Assembly: GCF_036421855.1 (NCBI RefSeq)
Contig: NZ_JAZGOK010000001.1
Length of the DNA: 64,000 nucleotides
Direction: 5' to 3' (one strand)
DNA from: Georgenia_B sunbinii
Lineage (GTDB): Bacteria; Actinomycetota; Actinomycetes; Actinomycetales; Actinomycetaceae
The translations under genes were made by a program, and so were the position numbers. Shown piece after piece: positions 1 to 7,991 of the stretch. The notes under the pieces were generated by a model, which searched no databases, was not told where the DNA came from, and worked only from the letters and a program-made list of their open reading frames with translations. The stretch's first letter is position 1. Every line of letters starts with the position of its first letter.

Positions 1-3000
1 CGTCGTCGTCCCGGTGCCCGACCTCACCGAGCTGCCCGAGCCCGCGGCGCAGCCCGGCGCCGACGCCGGCCCGGACCTCTCCGGCTCGGCCGCCGGCGCC
101 CTGCCCGGCTCCCAGCGCGCCTCGATCTGGCCGCACGTGGAGGAGCGGCTGGTCGACCTCATCACCGCCCACCGGTCCACCATCGTGTTCGCCAACTCAC
201 GCCGCGGGGCGGAGCGGCTGGCGGCGCGGGTGAACGAGGTGTGGGCGCAGCGGCAGGCCGGCACCGACGGCGCCTCCCGCCCTGATCCTGGCGCCTCCTG
301 GGCGGCCCAGGTCCCCGGGCAGTCCGGTACGGCGCTGCCTGCCTCGGACCACGGCGAGATCGCCCGGGCCCACCACGGGTCGATGAGCCGCGAGGAGCGC
401 ACCGCGATCGAGACCGAGCTGAAGTCCGGTCGGCTGCCGGCCGTCGTCGCCACCTCCACCCTGGAGCTGGGGATCGACATGGGCGCGGTGGACCTCGTGG
501 TCCAGGTCGGCGCCCCGCCGTCGGTGGCCTCGGCCCTGCAGCGCATCGGCCGCGCCGGGCACCAGGTCGGCGCGCTGTCGCGCGGGGTGGTGCTGCCCAC
601 CCACCGCGGGGACCTCCTCGCCGCCTCGGTCGCCTCGATCCGCGCCCAGGACGGCGCCATCGAGGAGCTGCGGGGCGTGGCCAACCCCCTGGACGTCCTC
701 GCCCAGCAGGTGGTGGCGATGCTCGCCGTCGACGACTGGTCGGTCGCCGAGCTCGCCGAGCTCGTGCGCCGCAGCGCACCGTTCGAGACCCTCGGGGACG
801 CCTCGCTGCACGCGGTGCTCGACATGCTCGCCGGCCGCTACCCGAGCGAGGACTTCGCCGAGCTGCGGCCACGTGTCGTGTGGGACCGCTCCGCCGGCAC
901 CCTCACCGCCCGGCCTGGCGCGCTGCGGCTGGCCACCACCAGCGGCGGTACCATCCCCGACCGCGGCCTCTACGGCGTGTTCCTCGCCGCCGGCGGCGAG
1001 GGTGGCGGCGACGGCGCGGGTGCGGTCACCGCGGCCGGTCGCGGCGGGCGGCGGGTCGGGGAGCTCGACGAGGAGATGGTCTTCGAGTCACGGGTGGGCG
1101 ACACCTTCACCCTCGGCTCGAGTACCTGGCGGATCGAGGACATCACGCCCGACCGGGTGCTCGTCTCCCCCGCCGCCGGGCAGCCCGGCCGGCTGCCGTT
1201 CTGGAAGGGCGACTCGCCGGGCCGGCCGGCCGAGCTCGGCCGGGCGCTCGGCGCCTTCGTCCGTACCACCGCCGCGCTGCCGGCCGCCCTCGCCCACGAG
1301 CAGCTCGCCGCGCACGGGCTGGACGAGTGGTCGCGCGACAACCTCCTCGGCTACCTCACCGAGCAGCGGGAGCACGCCCAGCTGAGCGACGACCGCACCA
1401 TCGTGCTCGAGCGGTTCCGCGACGAGATCGGTGACTGGCGCCTCGTCATCCACTCCCCGTTCGGTGCCCGGGTGCACACGCCGTGGGCGCTGGTGCTCGC
1501 GGCGCGGCTGCGTGAGCGCCTCGGCATGGACGTCGCGGCGATGCCCGCCGACGACGGCATCGTGCTGCGGCTGCCCGACGTCGGCGGCGAGAGCGGCGAG
1601 CTGCCGATCGGCGCCGAGGACCTCCTGCTCGAGCCGAGCGAGGTCACCGGCCTGGTGGTCGAGGCGCTGACCGGCTCGGCCCACTTCGCCTCGCGGTTCC
1701 GGGAGGCCGCCGCACGGGCGCTGCTGCTGCCCCGGCGTCGGCCCGACCGCCGCCAGCCGCTGTGGCAGCAGCGCCACCGCGCCGCCCAGCTGCTCGGCGT
1801 CGCTGCCGACCATCCCGACTTCCCGATCGTCCTCGAGGCTGTGCGCGAGTGCCTGCAGGACGACTTCGACACCCCCGCGCTCACCGAGCTCATGGCACAG
1901 GTCGTGCGCCGCGAGGTCCGGGTGCTGGAGCTGGCCACCCCCACGCCGTCACCGTTCGCGCGCACCCTGCTGCTCGGGTACGTCGGCCAGTTCCTCTACG
2001 ACGGTGACGCGCCCGTGGCCGAGCGCCAGGCTGCCGCGCTGGCACTGGACCCCCGGCTGCTCGCCGAGCTCATCGGGCCCGGCGCGGCGGAGCTGGCCGA
2101 GCTGCTCGACCCGCTCGCGCTGGCGGAGGTCGAGGCCGAGGTCTCGCTGCGCAAGTACCCGGCCGGCGATGTCGAGGCGCTGGCGGACCTGGTCCGACGG
2201 CTCGGCCCGGCGACGACGGCAGAGCTCGCCGGTCGCTGCGAACCCGCCGAGCGGGCCGACGAGTGGCTCGCCGAGCTCACCGGGAGCCGGCGGGTCATCC
2301 GGGTGACGGTCGCCGGCGAGGACCGGTGGGCGGTCGTCGAGGACGCCGCGCGGCTGCGTGACGCGCTCGGGGTGGCACTGCCGGTCGGGCTGCCGGAGGA
2401 CGTCCTCGAGTCCGTCGCCGACCCGCTCGGCGACCTCGTCCGCCGCTACGCCCGCAGCCACGGGCCGTTCCCGGTCGCCGACCTCGCCGGCCACCTCGGG
2501 CTCGGCACGGCGGCGCTCGACCCGGTGCTGCGCCGGCTCACCGCCGCCGGCACGCTGGTCAGCGGCCGGCTGCGGCCCGGCAGCGAGGGTGAGCAGTACT
2601 GCGACGCCGACGTCCTGCGACGGGTTCGACGCCGTAGCCTCGCGGTGCTCCGCTCCGAGGTCGAGGCGGTGCCGGCGGCGGTGCTCGGCGCGTTCCTGCC
2701 CCGCTGGCAGCAGGTCGGTGCCGGCGCCACCGGGCCGGGTGCCCTCGCCTCGGTGATCGACCAGCTCGCCGGGGCCCGGGTGCCTGCCTCCGCTCTCGAG
2801 CCGCTCGTGCTGCCGGCCCGGGTGCCGGACTACCGCCCGGTCCAGCTCGACGAGCTCACCGTCGCCGGGGAGGTGGTGTGGTGCGGTGCCGGTGCGCTCC
2901 CTGGCGTCGACGGCTACCTCGCCGTCGTCCCGGCAGACTCCCCCGAGCTGCTGCCCGAGCCCCAGGAGCTGCCCGACGGGCCGCTGCCCCGCGCCGTCGT

Positions 3001-3994
3001 CGAGTCGCTGGCCGGCGGCGCCTACTTCTTCCGCGACCTCCTCGTCGCCTGCCGCCAGCACTCGGAGCAGACCGCGCAGGTCACCGGGACCGAGCTGGTC
3101 GAGACGCTGTGGGAGCTGGTGTGGGGCGGGCACGTCACCAACGACACGCTGGCACCGGTGCGCGCCCGGCTCGCCGGCGGCAGGCCCGCGCACGCGGCAC
3201 CACGCCGTGGCCCGCGAGCCCACGGCGCCCTCTCGCGGCGTCGCTCGCTCGTCGCGTCGGCCGGTGCCCGGCCCGACGGCCCGCTGCCGCCGGCCGCCGC
3301 CGGCCGGTGGTCCCTCGTCCCCCGCGGCGCAGCCGAGGGGTCCTCCCACACGGCGCTCGGCAGGGTGGCGGCCCTCATCGAGCGGCACGGCGTGCTCACC
3401 CGTGGCGCCGCCGGCCTGGAGGACGTGCCCGGCGGCTTCGCCACCGCCTACCCGGTGCTCACCCGCCTGGAGGACGCCGGCCGGGTACGCCGCGGGTACC
3501 TCGTCGAGGGGCTCGGCGCCGCCCAGTTCGCGCTGCCCGAGGTGGTGGACCTGCTGCGAGACACCGCCCGTCGCAACGACGCCGCACCGCTGCTGCTCGC
3601 GGCGACCGACCCGGCCAACGCCTACGGCGCGGCGCTGCCCTGGCCCGAGCCCACCGCCGAGGGGGCCCGGCCGCGGCGGGCGGCGGGCGCCGTCGTCGTG
3701 CTCGTGGGCGGCGAGCTGGTGCTGTACGTCGAGCGCGGCGGCCGCACCCTGCTGTCCTTCACCGCGGACCCCGAGCCGTTGGCCGCCGCCGCCGGCGCGC
3801 TCGCAGATGTCGCGGCGAGCGGTCGGCTGGGCCGCATCACGCTGCAGCGGGTGGACGGCGAGCCGGCGCTCGGGGCCACCGGGCCGGTGCGGCAGTCGCT
3901 GGAGGCCGCCGGGTTCTTCGCCACCCCCCGGGGTCTGCGGCTGCGCGAGAACCGGTCGCTGCCCGAGGCCAGGAGCGCCGGTGCCCGAGGGTGA
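1..3994 (+). CDS. lhr: ATP-dependent helicase Lhr, 5' end cut by the window
   Basis: Lhr is a large superfamily 2 helicase of DNA repair. The frame is already open at base 2, before the first GTG at 14, so the true start and the first RecA domain with its ATP-binding motifs lie outside. About 1,330 residues remain of a family usually 1,500 or more long. Counting from base 14, STIVFANSRRGAERL (about 55-69), STLELGIDMG (about 148-157) and QRIGRAGHQVG (about 176-186) are the motifs of the second RecA domain. The rest is the long winged-helix and C-terminal region typical of Lhr. A low-complexity arginine-rich stretch occurs near bases 3180-3260. The 3' end overlaps nei by 14 bases, so the two are probably cotranscribed and both serve DNA repair. 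Confidence 0.93.
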   Translation, partial: VVVPVPDLTELPEPAAQPGADAGPDLSGSAAGALPGSQRASIWPHVEERLVDLITAHRSTIVFANSRRGAERLAARVNEVWAQRQAGTDGASRPDPGASWAAQVPGQSGTALPASDHGEIARAHHGSMSREERTAIETELKSGRLPAVVATSTLELGIDMGAVDLVVQVGAPPSVASALQRIGRAGHQVGALSRGVVLPTHRGDLLAASVASIRAQDGAIEELRGVANPLDVLAQQVVAMLAVDDWSVAELAELVRRSAPFETLGDASLHAVLDMLAGRYPSEDFAELRPRVVWDRSAGTLTARPGALRLATTSGGTIPDRGLYGVFLAAGGEGGGDGAGAVTAAGRGGRRVGELDEEMVFESRVGDTFTLGSSTWRIEDITPDRVLVSPAAGQPGRLPFWKGDSPGRPAELGRALGAFVRTTAALPAALAHEQLAAHGLDEWSRDNLLGYLTEQREHAQLSDDRTIVLERFRDEIGDWRLVIHSPFGARVHTPWALVLAARLRERLGMDVAAMPADDGIVLRLPDVGGESGELPIGAEDLLLEPSEVTGLVVEALTGSAHFASRFREAAARALLLPRRRPDRRQPLWQQRHRAAQLLGVAADHPDFPIVLEAVRECLQDDFDTPALTELMAQVVRREVRVLELATPTPSPFARTLLLGYVGQFLYDGDAPVAERQAAALALDPRLLAELIGPGAAELAELLDPLALAEVEAEVSLRKYPAGDVEALADLVRRLGPATTAELAGRCEPAERADEWLAELTGSRRVIRVTVAGEDRWAVVEDAARLRDALGVALPVGLPEDVLESVADPLGDLVRRYARSHGPFPVADLAGHLGLGTAALDPVLRRLTAAGTLVSGRLRPGSEGEQYCDADVLRRVRRRSLAVLRSEVEAVPAAVLGAFLPRWQQVGAGATGPGALASVIDQLAGARVPASALEPLVLPARVPDYRPVQLDELTVAGEVVWCGAGALPGVDGYLAVVPADSPELLPEPQELPDGPLPRAVVESLAGGAYFFRDLLVACRQHSEQTAQVTGTELVETLWELVWGGHVTNDTLAPVRARLAGGRPAHAAPRRGPRAHGALSRRRSLVASAGARPDGPLPPAAAGRWSLVPRGAAEGSSHTALGRVAALIERHGVLTRGAAGLEDVPGGFATAYPVLTRLEDAGRVRRGYLVEGLGAAQFALPEVVDLLRDTARRNDAAPLLLAATDPANAYGAALPWPEPTAEGARPRRAAGAVVVLVGGELVLYVERGGRTLLSFTADPEPLAAAAGALADVAASGRLGRITLQRVDGEPALGATGPVRQSLEAAGFFATPRGLRLRENRSLPEARSAGARG

Positions 3995-4766
3995 CATCGT
4001 GCTGCGGGTGGCCCGGCGGCTGGACGCCGCGCTCGCCGGCGAGACGCTCGTGCGCGGCGAGCTGCGCTGGGGCGGGCTCGGCGGCATCGACCTCGCCGGC
4101 GCCGTCGTCCTCGCCAACGTCCCGGTCGGCAAGCACCTGCTCACCCGGCTGGACGACGGCCGCACCGTGCACACCCACCTGCGGATGGAGGGCAGCTGGT
4201 GGATCACCCGGGCCGGCCAGGAGCGCGGCGCCGACCGCTCCCACCGCGTCCGCGCGGTGCTCGGCACCGCCCGCTGGACGTGCCTGGGCCGCCAGCTCGG
4301 CATGGTCGACCTCCTGCGCACGAGGGACGAGCACCGGGTGGTCGGGCACCTCGGCCCGGACCTGCTGGCCGACGGCGTCGACCTCGCCGACTGCGGCCGT
4401 CGGGTGCAGGCGGCCGGAGACCGGGCCGTCGGCGCTGTCCTGCTCGACCAGACCGTCGTGTGCGGCATCGGCACCATCTACCTCGCCGAGTCGCTGTGGG
4501 CGCACCGGATCCACCCGCTGCGCCCGGCCCGGGACGTCACCACCGCCGCCGAGGTGTGCGCCACCGCCCGCAAGCTCATGCTCCGCTCGGCCGCGGCGAC
4601 GCTGCCGACGGCCACCGGGGAGAACGGCCACGGCCGCACCTCCCACGTCCACGGCCGCGGGCGGCTGCCCTGCCGCCGCTGCGGCACGCCGATCCGGGTG
4701 GTGGAGGTCGGGCCGCCGGACAAGCGCCGGCCGGCGTACTTCTGCCCGGCGTGCCAGCCCGACTGA
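3981..4766 (+). CDS. nei: Fpg/Nei-family DNA glycosylase (endonuclease VIII-like)
   Basis: A bifunctional glycosylase/AP lyase that would remove oxidised bases. The GTG at 3981 gives a protein beginning PEGD after the initiator; the N-terminal proline is the catalytic nucleophile of the family, and the PEGD form points to the Nei branch rather than Fpg (PELPE). The length of 261 residues is normal. The C-terminal zinc finger has paired CxxC motifs (CRRCG and CPACQ). The start lies inside the end of lhr (14-base overlap), which indicates translational coupling. A strong hairpin follows 51 bases downstream. Exact substrate preference cannot be read from sequence. Confidence 0.92.
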   Translation: MPEGDIVLRVARRLDAALAGETLVRGELRWGGLGGIDLAGAVVLANVPVGKHLLTRLDDGRTVHTHLRMEGSWWITRAGQERGADRSHRVRAVLGTARWTCLGRQLGMVDLLRTRDEHRVVGHLGPDLLADGVDLADCGRRVQAAGDRAVGAVLLDQTVVCGIGTIYLAESLWAHRIHPLRPARDVTTAAEVCATARKLMLRSAAATLPTATGENGHGRTSHVHGRGRLPCRRCGTPIRVVEVGPPDKRRPAYFCPACQPD

Positions 4767-4817
4767 GCCGCCCGGACTGAGCCGGCCCGGACACAGCGGC
4801 GGTGCGGCCCAGGACGC

Positions 4818-4853
4818 ACCTGAGCCCCGACCGTTCCCGGTCGGGGCTCAGGT
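4818..4853. terminator. Bidirectional hairpin terminator between nei and clgR
   Basis: A perfect 15-base-pair inverted repeat (arms 4818-4832 and 4839-4853, loop GTTCCC) lies between two convergent genes, nei (+) and clgR (-). There is no clear T-tract, as is usual in very GC-rich genomes. It could end transcription from both sides. Confidence 0.8.
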
Positions 4854-4868
4854 GGACAGCTGGTGGGT

Positions 4869-5207
4869 CTAGGCGACGCCGACGAGCTCGCGCCGCATCG
4901 AGACGGCCAGCTCCTCCGGCACGGTGTCGGGGACGTGGACGCCCTCGGCGACCGCGATCCGGTCGCTCACCTGACGCAGGATGAAGGACAACGGGACGTC
5001 GAGCGCGCCGCAGATCGCGGCGAGCAGCTCGGAGGATGCCTCCTTCTGACCGCGTTCGACCTCGCTGAGGTAGCCGAGCGAGACCCGGGCGGCGGAGGAG
5101 ACCTCACGCAGGGTACGACCCTGGTGCTGGCGGACGGAACGAAGGACGTCACCGATCTCTCGTCGCAGGACGATCACCGGGACCACCTCCTCATGCGTCA
5201 CAGTCAT
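4869..5207 (-). CDS. clgR: ClgR-like helix-turn-helix (XRE family) regulator
   Basis: A small XRE-family transcription factor. In actinobacteria ClgR activates protease genes such as clpP1P2 and lon. The 112-residue product starts at the ATG at 5207 (MTVTHEE), the start typical of ClgR; the frame stays open upstream to a TTG at 5324 but that part looks non-coding. The helix-turn-helix covers LREVSSAARVSLGYLSEVE, followed by the conserved RGQKEASSELLAAIC. Its place downstream of pgsA and cinA is the classical actinobacterial order, which supports the name. The 113-base gap from cinA leaves room for its own promoter, expected to be autoregulated in this family. Confidence 0.92.
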   Translation of the reverse strand: MTVTHEEVVPVIVLRREIGDVLRSVRQHQGRTLREVSSAARVSLGYLSEVERGQKEASSELLAAICGALDVPLSFILRQVSDRIAVAEGVHVPDTVPEELAVSMRRELVGVA

Positions 5208-5320
5208 GGCGCTACCGTACCCCGGTCGGGGGGTGCTGCGCCGGTTGTCCCGGCCGGCAGGGCGACTCGACGCCCGCCCCGGGCGGAGGCCGAGGTTCTT
5301 GTTCGTGTTCATTACCTGTC

Positions 5321-5821
5321 TCAACTCCGACCGGCCGGAGAATGTTCCCGGTCGATCAGCAGGCCGAGGAGGAGCGCCAGGGCCGAGTCGACGGTGGCCC
5401 GGCGGACCAGGGCACGGGTACCGGCGAGCTGCAGCCGGCGCACCGCCACGCGGTCATCGAGGCACGCCGCGACGAACACGGTGCCCGCCTCGTGGCCGTC
5501 GGCTTGCCCCGGGCCCGCCACCCCTGTCGTCGCCACGGCGCAGTCGGCCGCCATCACCCCGGCCGCGCTGCGCGCGAGCTGGCGGGCGACCTCAGCCTGG
5601 ACGGGGCCACCGGCGGCCAGCAACGACCCGTCGACGCCGAGCACACCGGCCTTGACCTCGGTGGCATAGGCGACGACCCCGCCACGGACGACGGTCGAAG
5701 CCCCGGGCACCGCGGTCAGCGCCGCCGTGACGAGACCACCGGTGAGCGACTCGGCGGTCGCCACGGTGAGCCCGCCGGCGGTCAGCCGAGCGACGACGGC
5801 GGCGGCAACGGGGGCGGTCAC
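5321..5821 (-). CDS. cinA: CinA C-terminal domain protein (nicotinamide-nucleotide amidase, PncC type)
   Basis: A stand-alone 166-residue CinA C-terminal domain. Characterised members hydrolyse nicotinamide mononucleotide to nicotinate mononucleotide in pyridine nucleotide recycling. Motifs seen are TAESLTGGLV near the N-terminus, GGVVAYATEVKAGVLGV in the middle and GVAGPG later on. The N-terminal MoCF-like domain of full-length CinA is absent, which is common. It starts at a GTG four bases past the stop of pgsA, so the two are cotranscribed. The activity is inferred from the family. Confidence 0.9.
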   Translation of the reverse strand: MTAPVAAAVVARLTAGGLTVATAESLTGGLVTAALTAVPGASTVVRGGVVAYATEVKAGVLGVDGSLLAAGGPVQAEVARQLARSAAGVMAADCAVATTGVAGPGQADGHEAGTVFVAACLDDRVAVRRLQLAGTRALVRRATVDSALALLLGLLIDREHSPAGRS

Positions 5822-5825
5822 GGGC

Positions 5826-6422
5826 TCAGGCCGACGCGCGGTCCGCGGGCCCCTCGGAGAACCGGGCGGCGCGGACGATGTAGTCGAGCCCGGTGAGCAC
5901 GGTGACGGCCACCGCGATGATCATGATCCACCAGGTGATGGTGAGGATGACGTCCGCGACGCCGCCAGGCAGCAGCGCGGCCCACGGGACGAGGTAGGAG
6001 ATGATGAAGGCCAGCTGCAGCACGGTCTTGAGCTTGCCGCCGCTGGACGCCGCGATGACCGACCGCCGGATCATCACGAAGCGCAGCACGGTGATACCCA
6101 GCTCGCGCACGATGATCACCACCGTCACCCACCACGGCACCAGCCCGTCGAGGGACAGCAGCACGAGGGCGCTGATGACCAGCGCTTTGTCGGCGATGGG
6201 GTCGGCGATCTTGCCGAAGTTGGTCACCAGGCCGCGGCTGCGGGCGATCTGGCCGTCGAGCCGGTCGGTGATCGCGGCGATGATGAAGACGGCGGTCGCG
6301 ATGATCCGCGACGCGGTGGAGTCGCCCAGGAAGAAGACCACGAACACCGGCACGAGGAGAACCCGCACCATGGTGAGGATGTTGGCCAGGTTCCAGAGGG
6401 GCACCGGGGCGACAGTCGACAT
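5826..6422 (-). CDS. pgsA: CDP-diacylglycerol-glycerol-3-phosphate 3-phosphatidyltransferase
   Basis: An integral membrane enzyme that commits CDP-diacylglycerol to phosphatidylglycerol. The CDP-alcohol phosphotransferase signature is present as DRLDGQIARSRG followed by DPIADK, with the catalytic aspartates intact. Several hydrophobic segments follow. I chose the ATG at 6422 (MSTVAPVPLW), which gives 198 residues; an upstream in-frame start at 6461 would add only a proline/glycine-rich stretch reaching towards the divergent gene at 6482. It sits in the conserved ftsK-pgsA-cinA-clgR context. Confidence 0.93.
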   Translation of the reverse strand: MSTVAPVPLWNLANILTMVRVLLVPVFVVFFLGDSTASRIIATAVFIIAAITDRLDGQIARSRGLVTNFGKIADPIADKALVISALVLLSLDGLVPWWVTVVIIVRELGITVLRFVMIRRSVIAASSGGKLKTVLQLAFIISYLVPWAALLPGGVADVILTITWWIMIIAVAVTVLTGLDYIVRAARFSEGPADRASA

Positions 6423-6481
6423 GAGCCCAGGGTACGGCCCGCCGTCCGGTCGAGGCGCCACCGGGCGGTAACCTCCCAGCC

Positions 6482-7795
6482 ATGGCTCGTCATGCCCTTC
6501 CTCGTCGGCCGGTGCCGGCCGCCGCCCTGCTGCTCGTCGCCGCCGTCGTCGTCCTGGTGGCGGTGGCCGCGCTGTGGCGCCCGTGGGAGCCGGCGCCCGG
6601 CGCGCAGGCTCCGACGCCGGTCGCGACGACGTCGCCGGCCGCGGAGGAGACCCCCAGCACCGAACCGACGCCGGAGCCGGAGCCGTTGCCGGATGCGACG
6701 TTCACGATCATCGCCGGCGGGGACGTCCTGCCACACACCACCGTCATCAACACCGCCGCCACGGACGCCGGCGGGGACGGCTACGACTTCGAGCCCACGA
6801 TGGCGGCCACCGCCGACTTCACCCGGGGCGCGGACCTCGCGCTGTGCAACTTCGAGGTGCCGCTCGCCCCGTCGGGGACCGCTCCCAGCGGCTACCCGAT
6901 GTTCGGTGCCCCCACCGAGCTGGCGGGCGACCTCGTCCGGCTCGGCTGGGACGGCTGCTCCACCGGCACCAACCACACCCTCGACCGTGGCATGGACGGG
7001 CTGGTGCACACGCTGGACACGATGGACGAGGTGGGCCTGGGGCACGTCGGCAGCGCCCGCAGCCAGGCCGAGGCGGACAGCGCGCAGTGGTACGAGCTCG
7101 AGCGGGAGGGGCAGACCATCCGGGTCGCCCAGCTCGGCGCAACGTACGGCACCAACGGCATCCCGATCCCGGCCGACAGCCCGTGGGCGGTCGACCTCAT
7201 CGACCCCGACCGCCTCGTTGAGATGGCCGCCGAGGCCCGGGAAGACGGCGCCGACCTCGTCGTCGCGAGCGTCCACTGCTGCAGCGAGTACAGCGGCACC
7301 CCGCACCCCGACCAGGTCGCGCTCGCCGAGACGCTCGCCGAGTCCGGCGAGGTCGACCTCATCATCGGTCACCACGCCCACGTCCCCCAGCCGATCGAGA
7401 AGCTCCCCGGCGGGCCGCACGGCGACGGTATGTGGGTGGCCTACGGCCTCGGCAACTTCATCTCCAACCAGGACGAGCGGTGCTGCGTGCCGCAGACCGC
7501 CACCGGCCTCCTCGCGCTGGCGACCGTCGTCAAGCCCGACGGCGAGCCGGCCCGGGTCGAGTCGATGGAGTGGACGGCGGTGACCGTCGACCGGGTCGGC
7601 GACCAGCGGCTCCACGTGCTGTCCGACCTCGTCGCCGGCGACCGCCCCGACGGCCTCACCCTCAGCGATACCCAGATCTCCAGCCGCTACGAGCAGGTGC
7701 TCGAGGTCGTCGGCGAGGACGCCACCGAGCGCACCCAACCGCCCGAGCCCACCGGCCCCGAGCCGACCGTCATCCCCCGTTCCCCCACCAGCTGA
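6482..7795 (+). CDS. CapA-family protein (poly-gamma-glutamate synthesis type), membrane-anchored
   Basis: A 437-residue protein with an N-terminal hydrophobic segment (about residues 11-30), then a proline/threonine/glutamate-rich linker, then a CapA (PGA_cap) metallophosphatase-like domain. Motifs are GGDVLPH, NFEVPL, GTNHTLDRG, GHHAHVPQPIE and YGLGNFISN, all typical of the family. The domain would lie outside the membrane. CapA takes part in capsular polyglutamate export in Bacillus, but no capB, capC or capE genes are next to it, so the substrate is unknown. It is transcribed divergently from pgsA, and its 3' side enters a palindrome-rich gap before ftsK. Confidence 0.85.
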   Translation: MARHALPRRPVPAAALLLVAAVVVLVAVAALWRPWEPAPGAQAPTPVATTSPAAEETPSTEPTPEPEPLPDATFTIIAGGDVLPHTTVINTAATDAGGDGYDFEPTMAATADFTRGADLALCNFEVPLAPSGTAPSGYPMFGAPTELAGDLVRLGWDGCSTGTNHTLDRGMDGLVHTLDTMDEVGLGHVGSARSQAEADSAQWYELEREGQTIRVAQLGATYGTNGIPIPADSPWAVDLIDPDRLVEMAAEAREDGADLVVASVHCCSEYSGTPHPDQVALAETLAESGEVDLIIGHHAHVPQPIEKLPGGPHGDGMWVAYGLGNFISNQDERCCVPQTATGLLALATVVKPDGEPARVESMEWTAVTVDRVGDQRLHVLSDLVAGDRPDGLTLSDTQISSRYEQVLEVVGEDATERTQPPEPTGPEPTVIPRSPTS

Positions 7796-7799
7796 CAGC

Positions 7800-7980
7800 T
7801 GCGCCGAAATACCCGATCTCGGCGCAGCAGAGCGCCGGAACATCCGGTCTCGGCATGAGATATCCGGTCTCGACGCCAGGGTCCGCCAGCGGACCCATGG
7901 CGTTCCATGGTGGTCCTGGGGTCGCCTGCCCGCTGCGCCCCGGGTCTCACGCATTCGCCGAGATACCCGATCTCGGCGAA
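7800..7980. repeat. Cluster of four short palindromic repeats (GAGA-N7-TCTC type)
   Basis: The gap between convergent capA-like and ftsK genes holds four copies of a GCCGAGA-N7-TCTCGGC-like element: 7800-7826 (arms TGCGCCGA/TCGGCGCA), 7834-7853 (degenerate), 7857-7877, and 7954-7980, which is perfect. The seven-base centres are TACCCGA (twice), CATCCGG and TATCCGG. Two unrelated small palindromes also occur, GGTCCGC-CA-GCGGACC (7880-7895) and CCATGG-CGTT-CCATGG (7895-7910). The same layout recurs at 11900-11958. Confidence 0.75.
7954..7980. terminator. Hairpin at the end of ftsK, last copy of the palindromic repeat
   Basis: Perfect 10-base arms TTCGCCGAGA and TCTCGGCGAA flank a TACCCGA loop, 11 bases beyond the ftsK stop. 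It can fold on either strand, so it probably serves as a terminator for ftsK and as backup for the convergent capA-like gene. Confidence 0.6.
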
Positions 7981-7991
7981 AGAGGGAGGGC

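Noticed and set aside
1949..4477. An 842-residue frame antisense to lhr and nei
   Set aside because: It is a GC-composition shadow: low-complexity Arg/Gly/Pro content, no recognisable domain, opposite two well-supported genes.
7880..7910. Transposon ends or integration sites at small palindromes
   Set aside because: No transposase or integrase gene and no matching inverted partner nearby; the palindromes fit a convergent terminator region.
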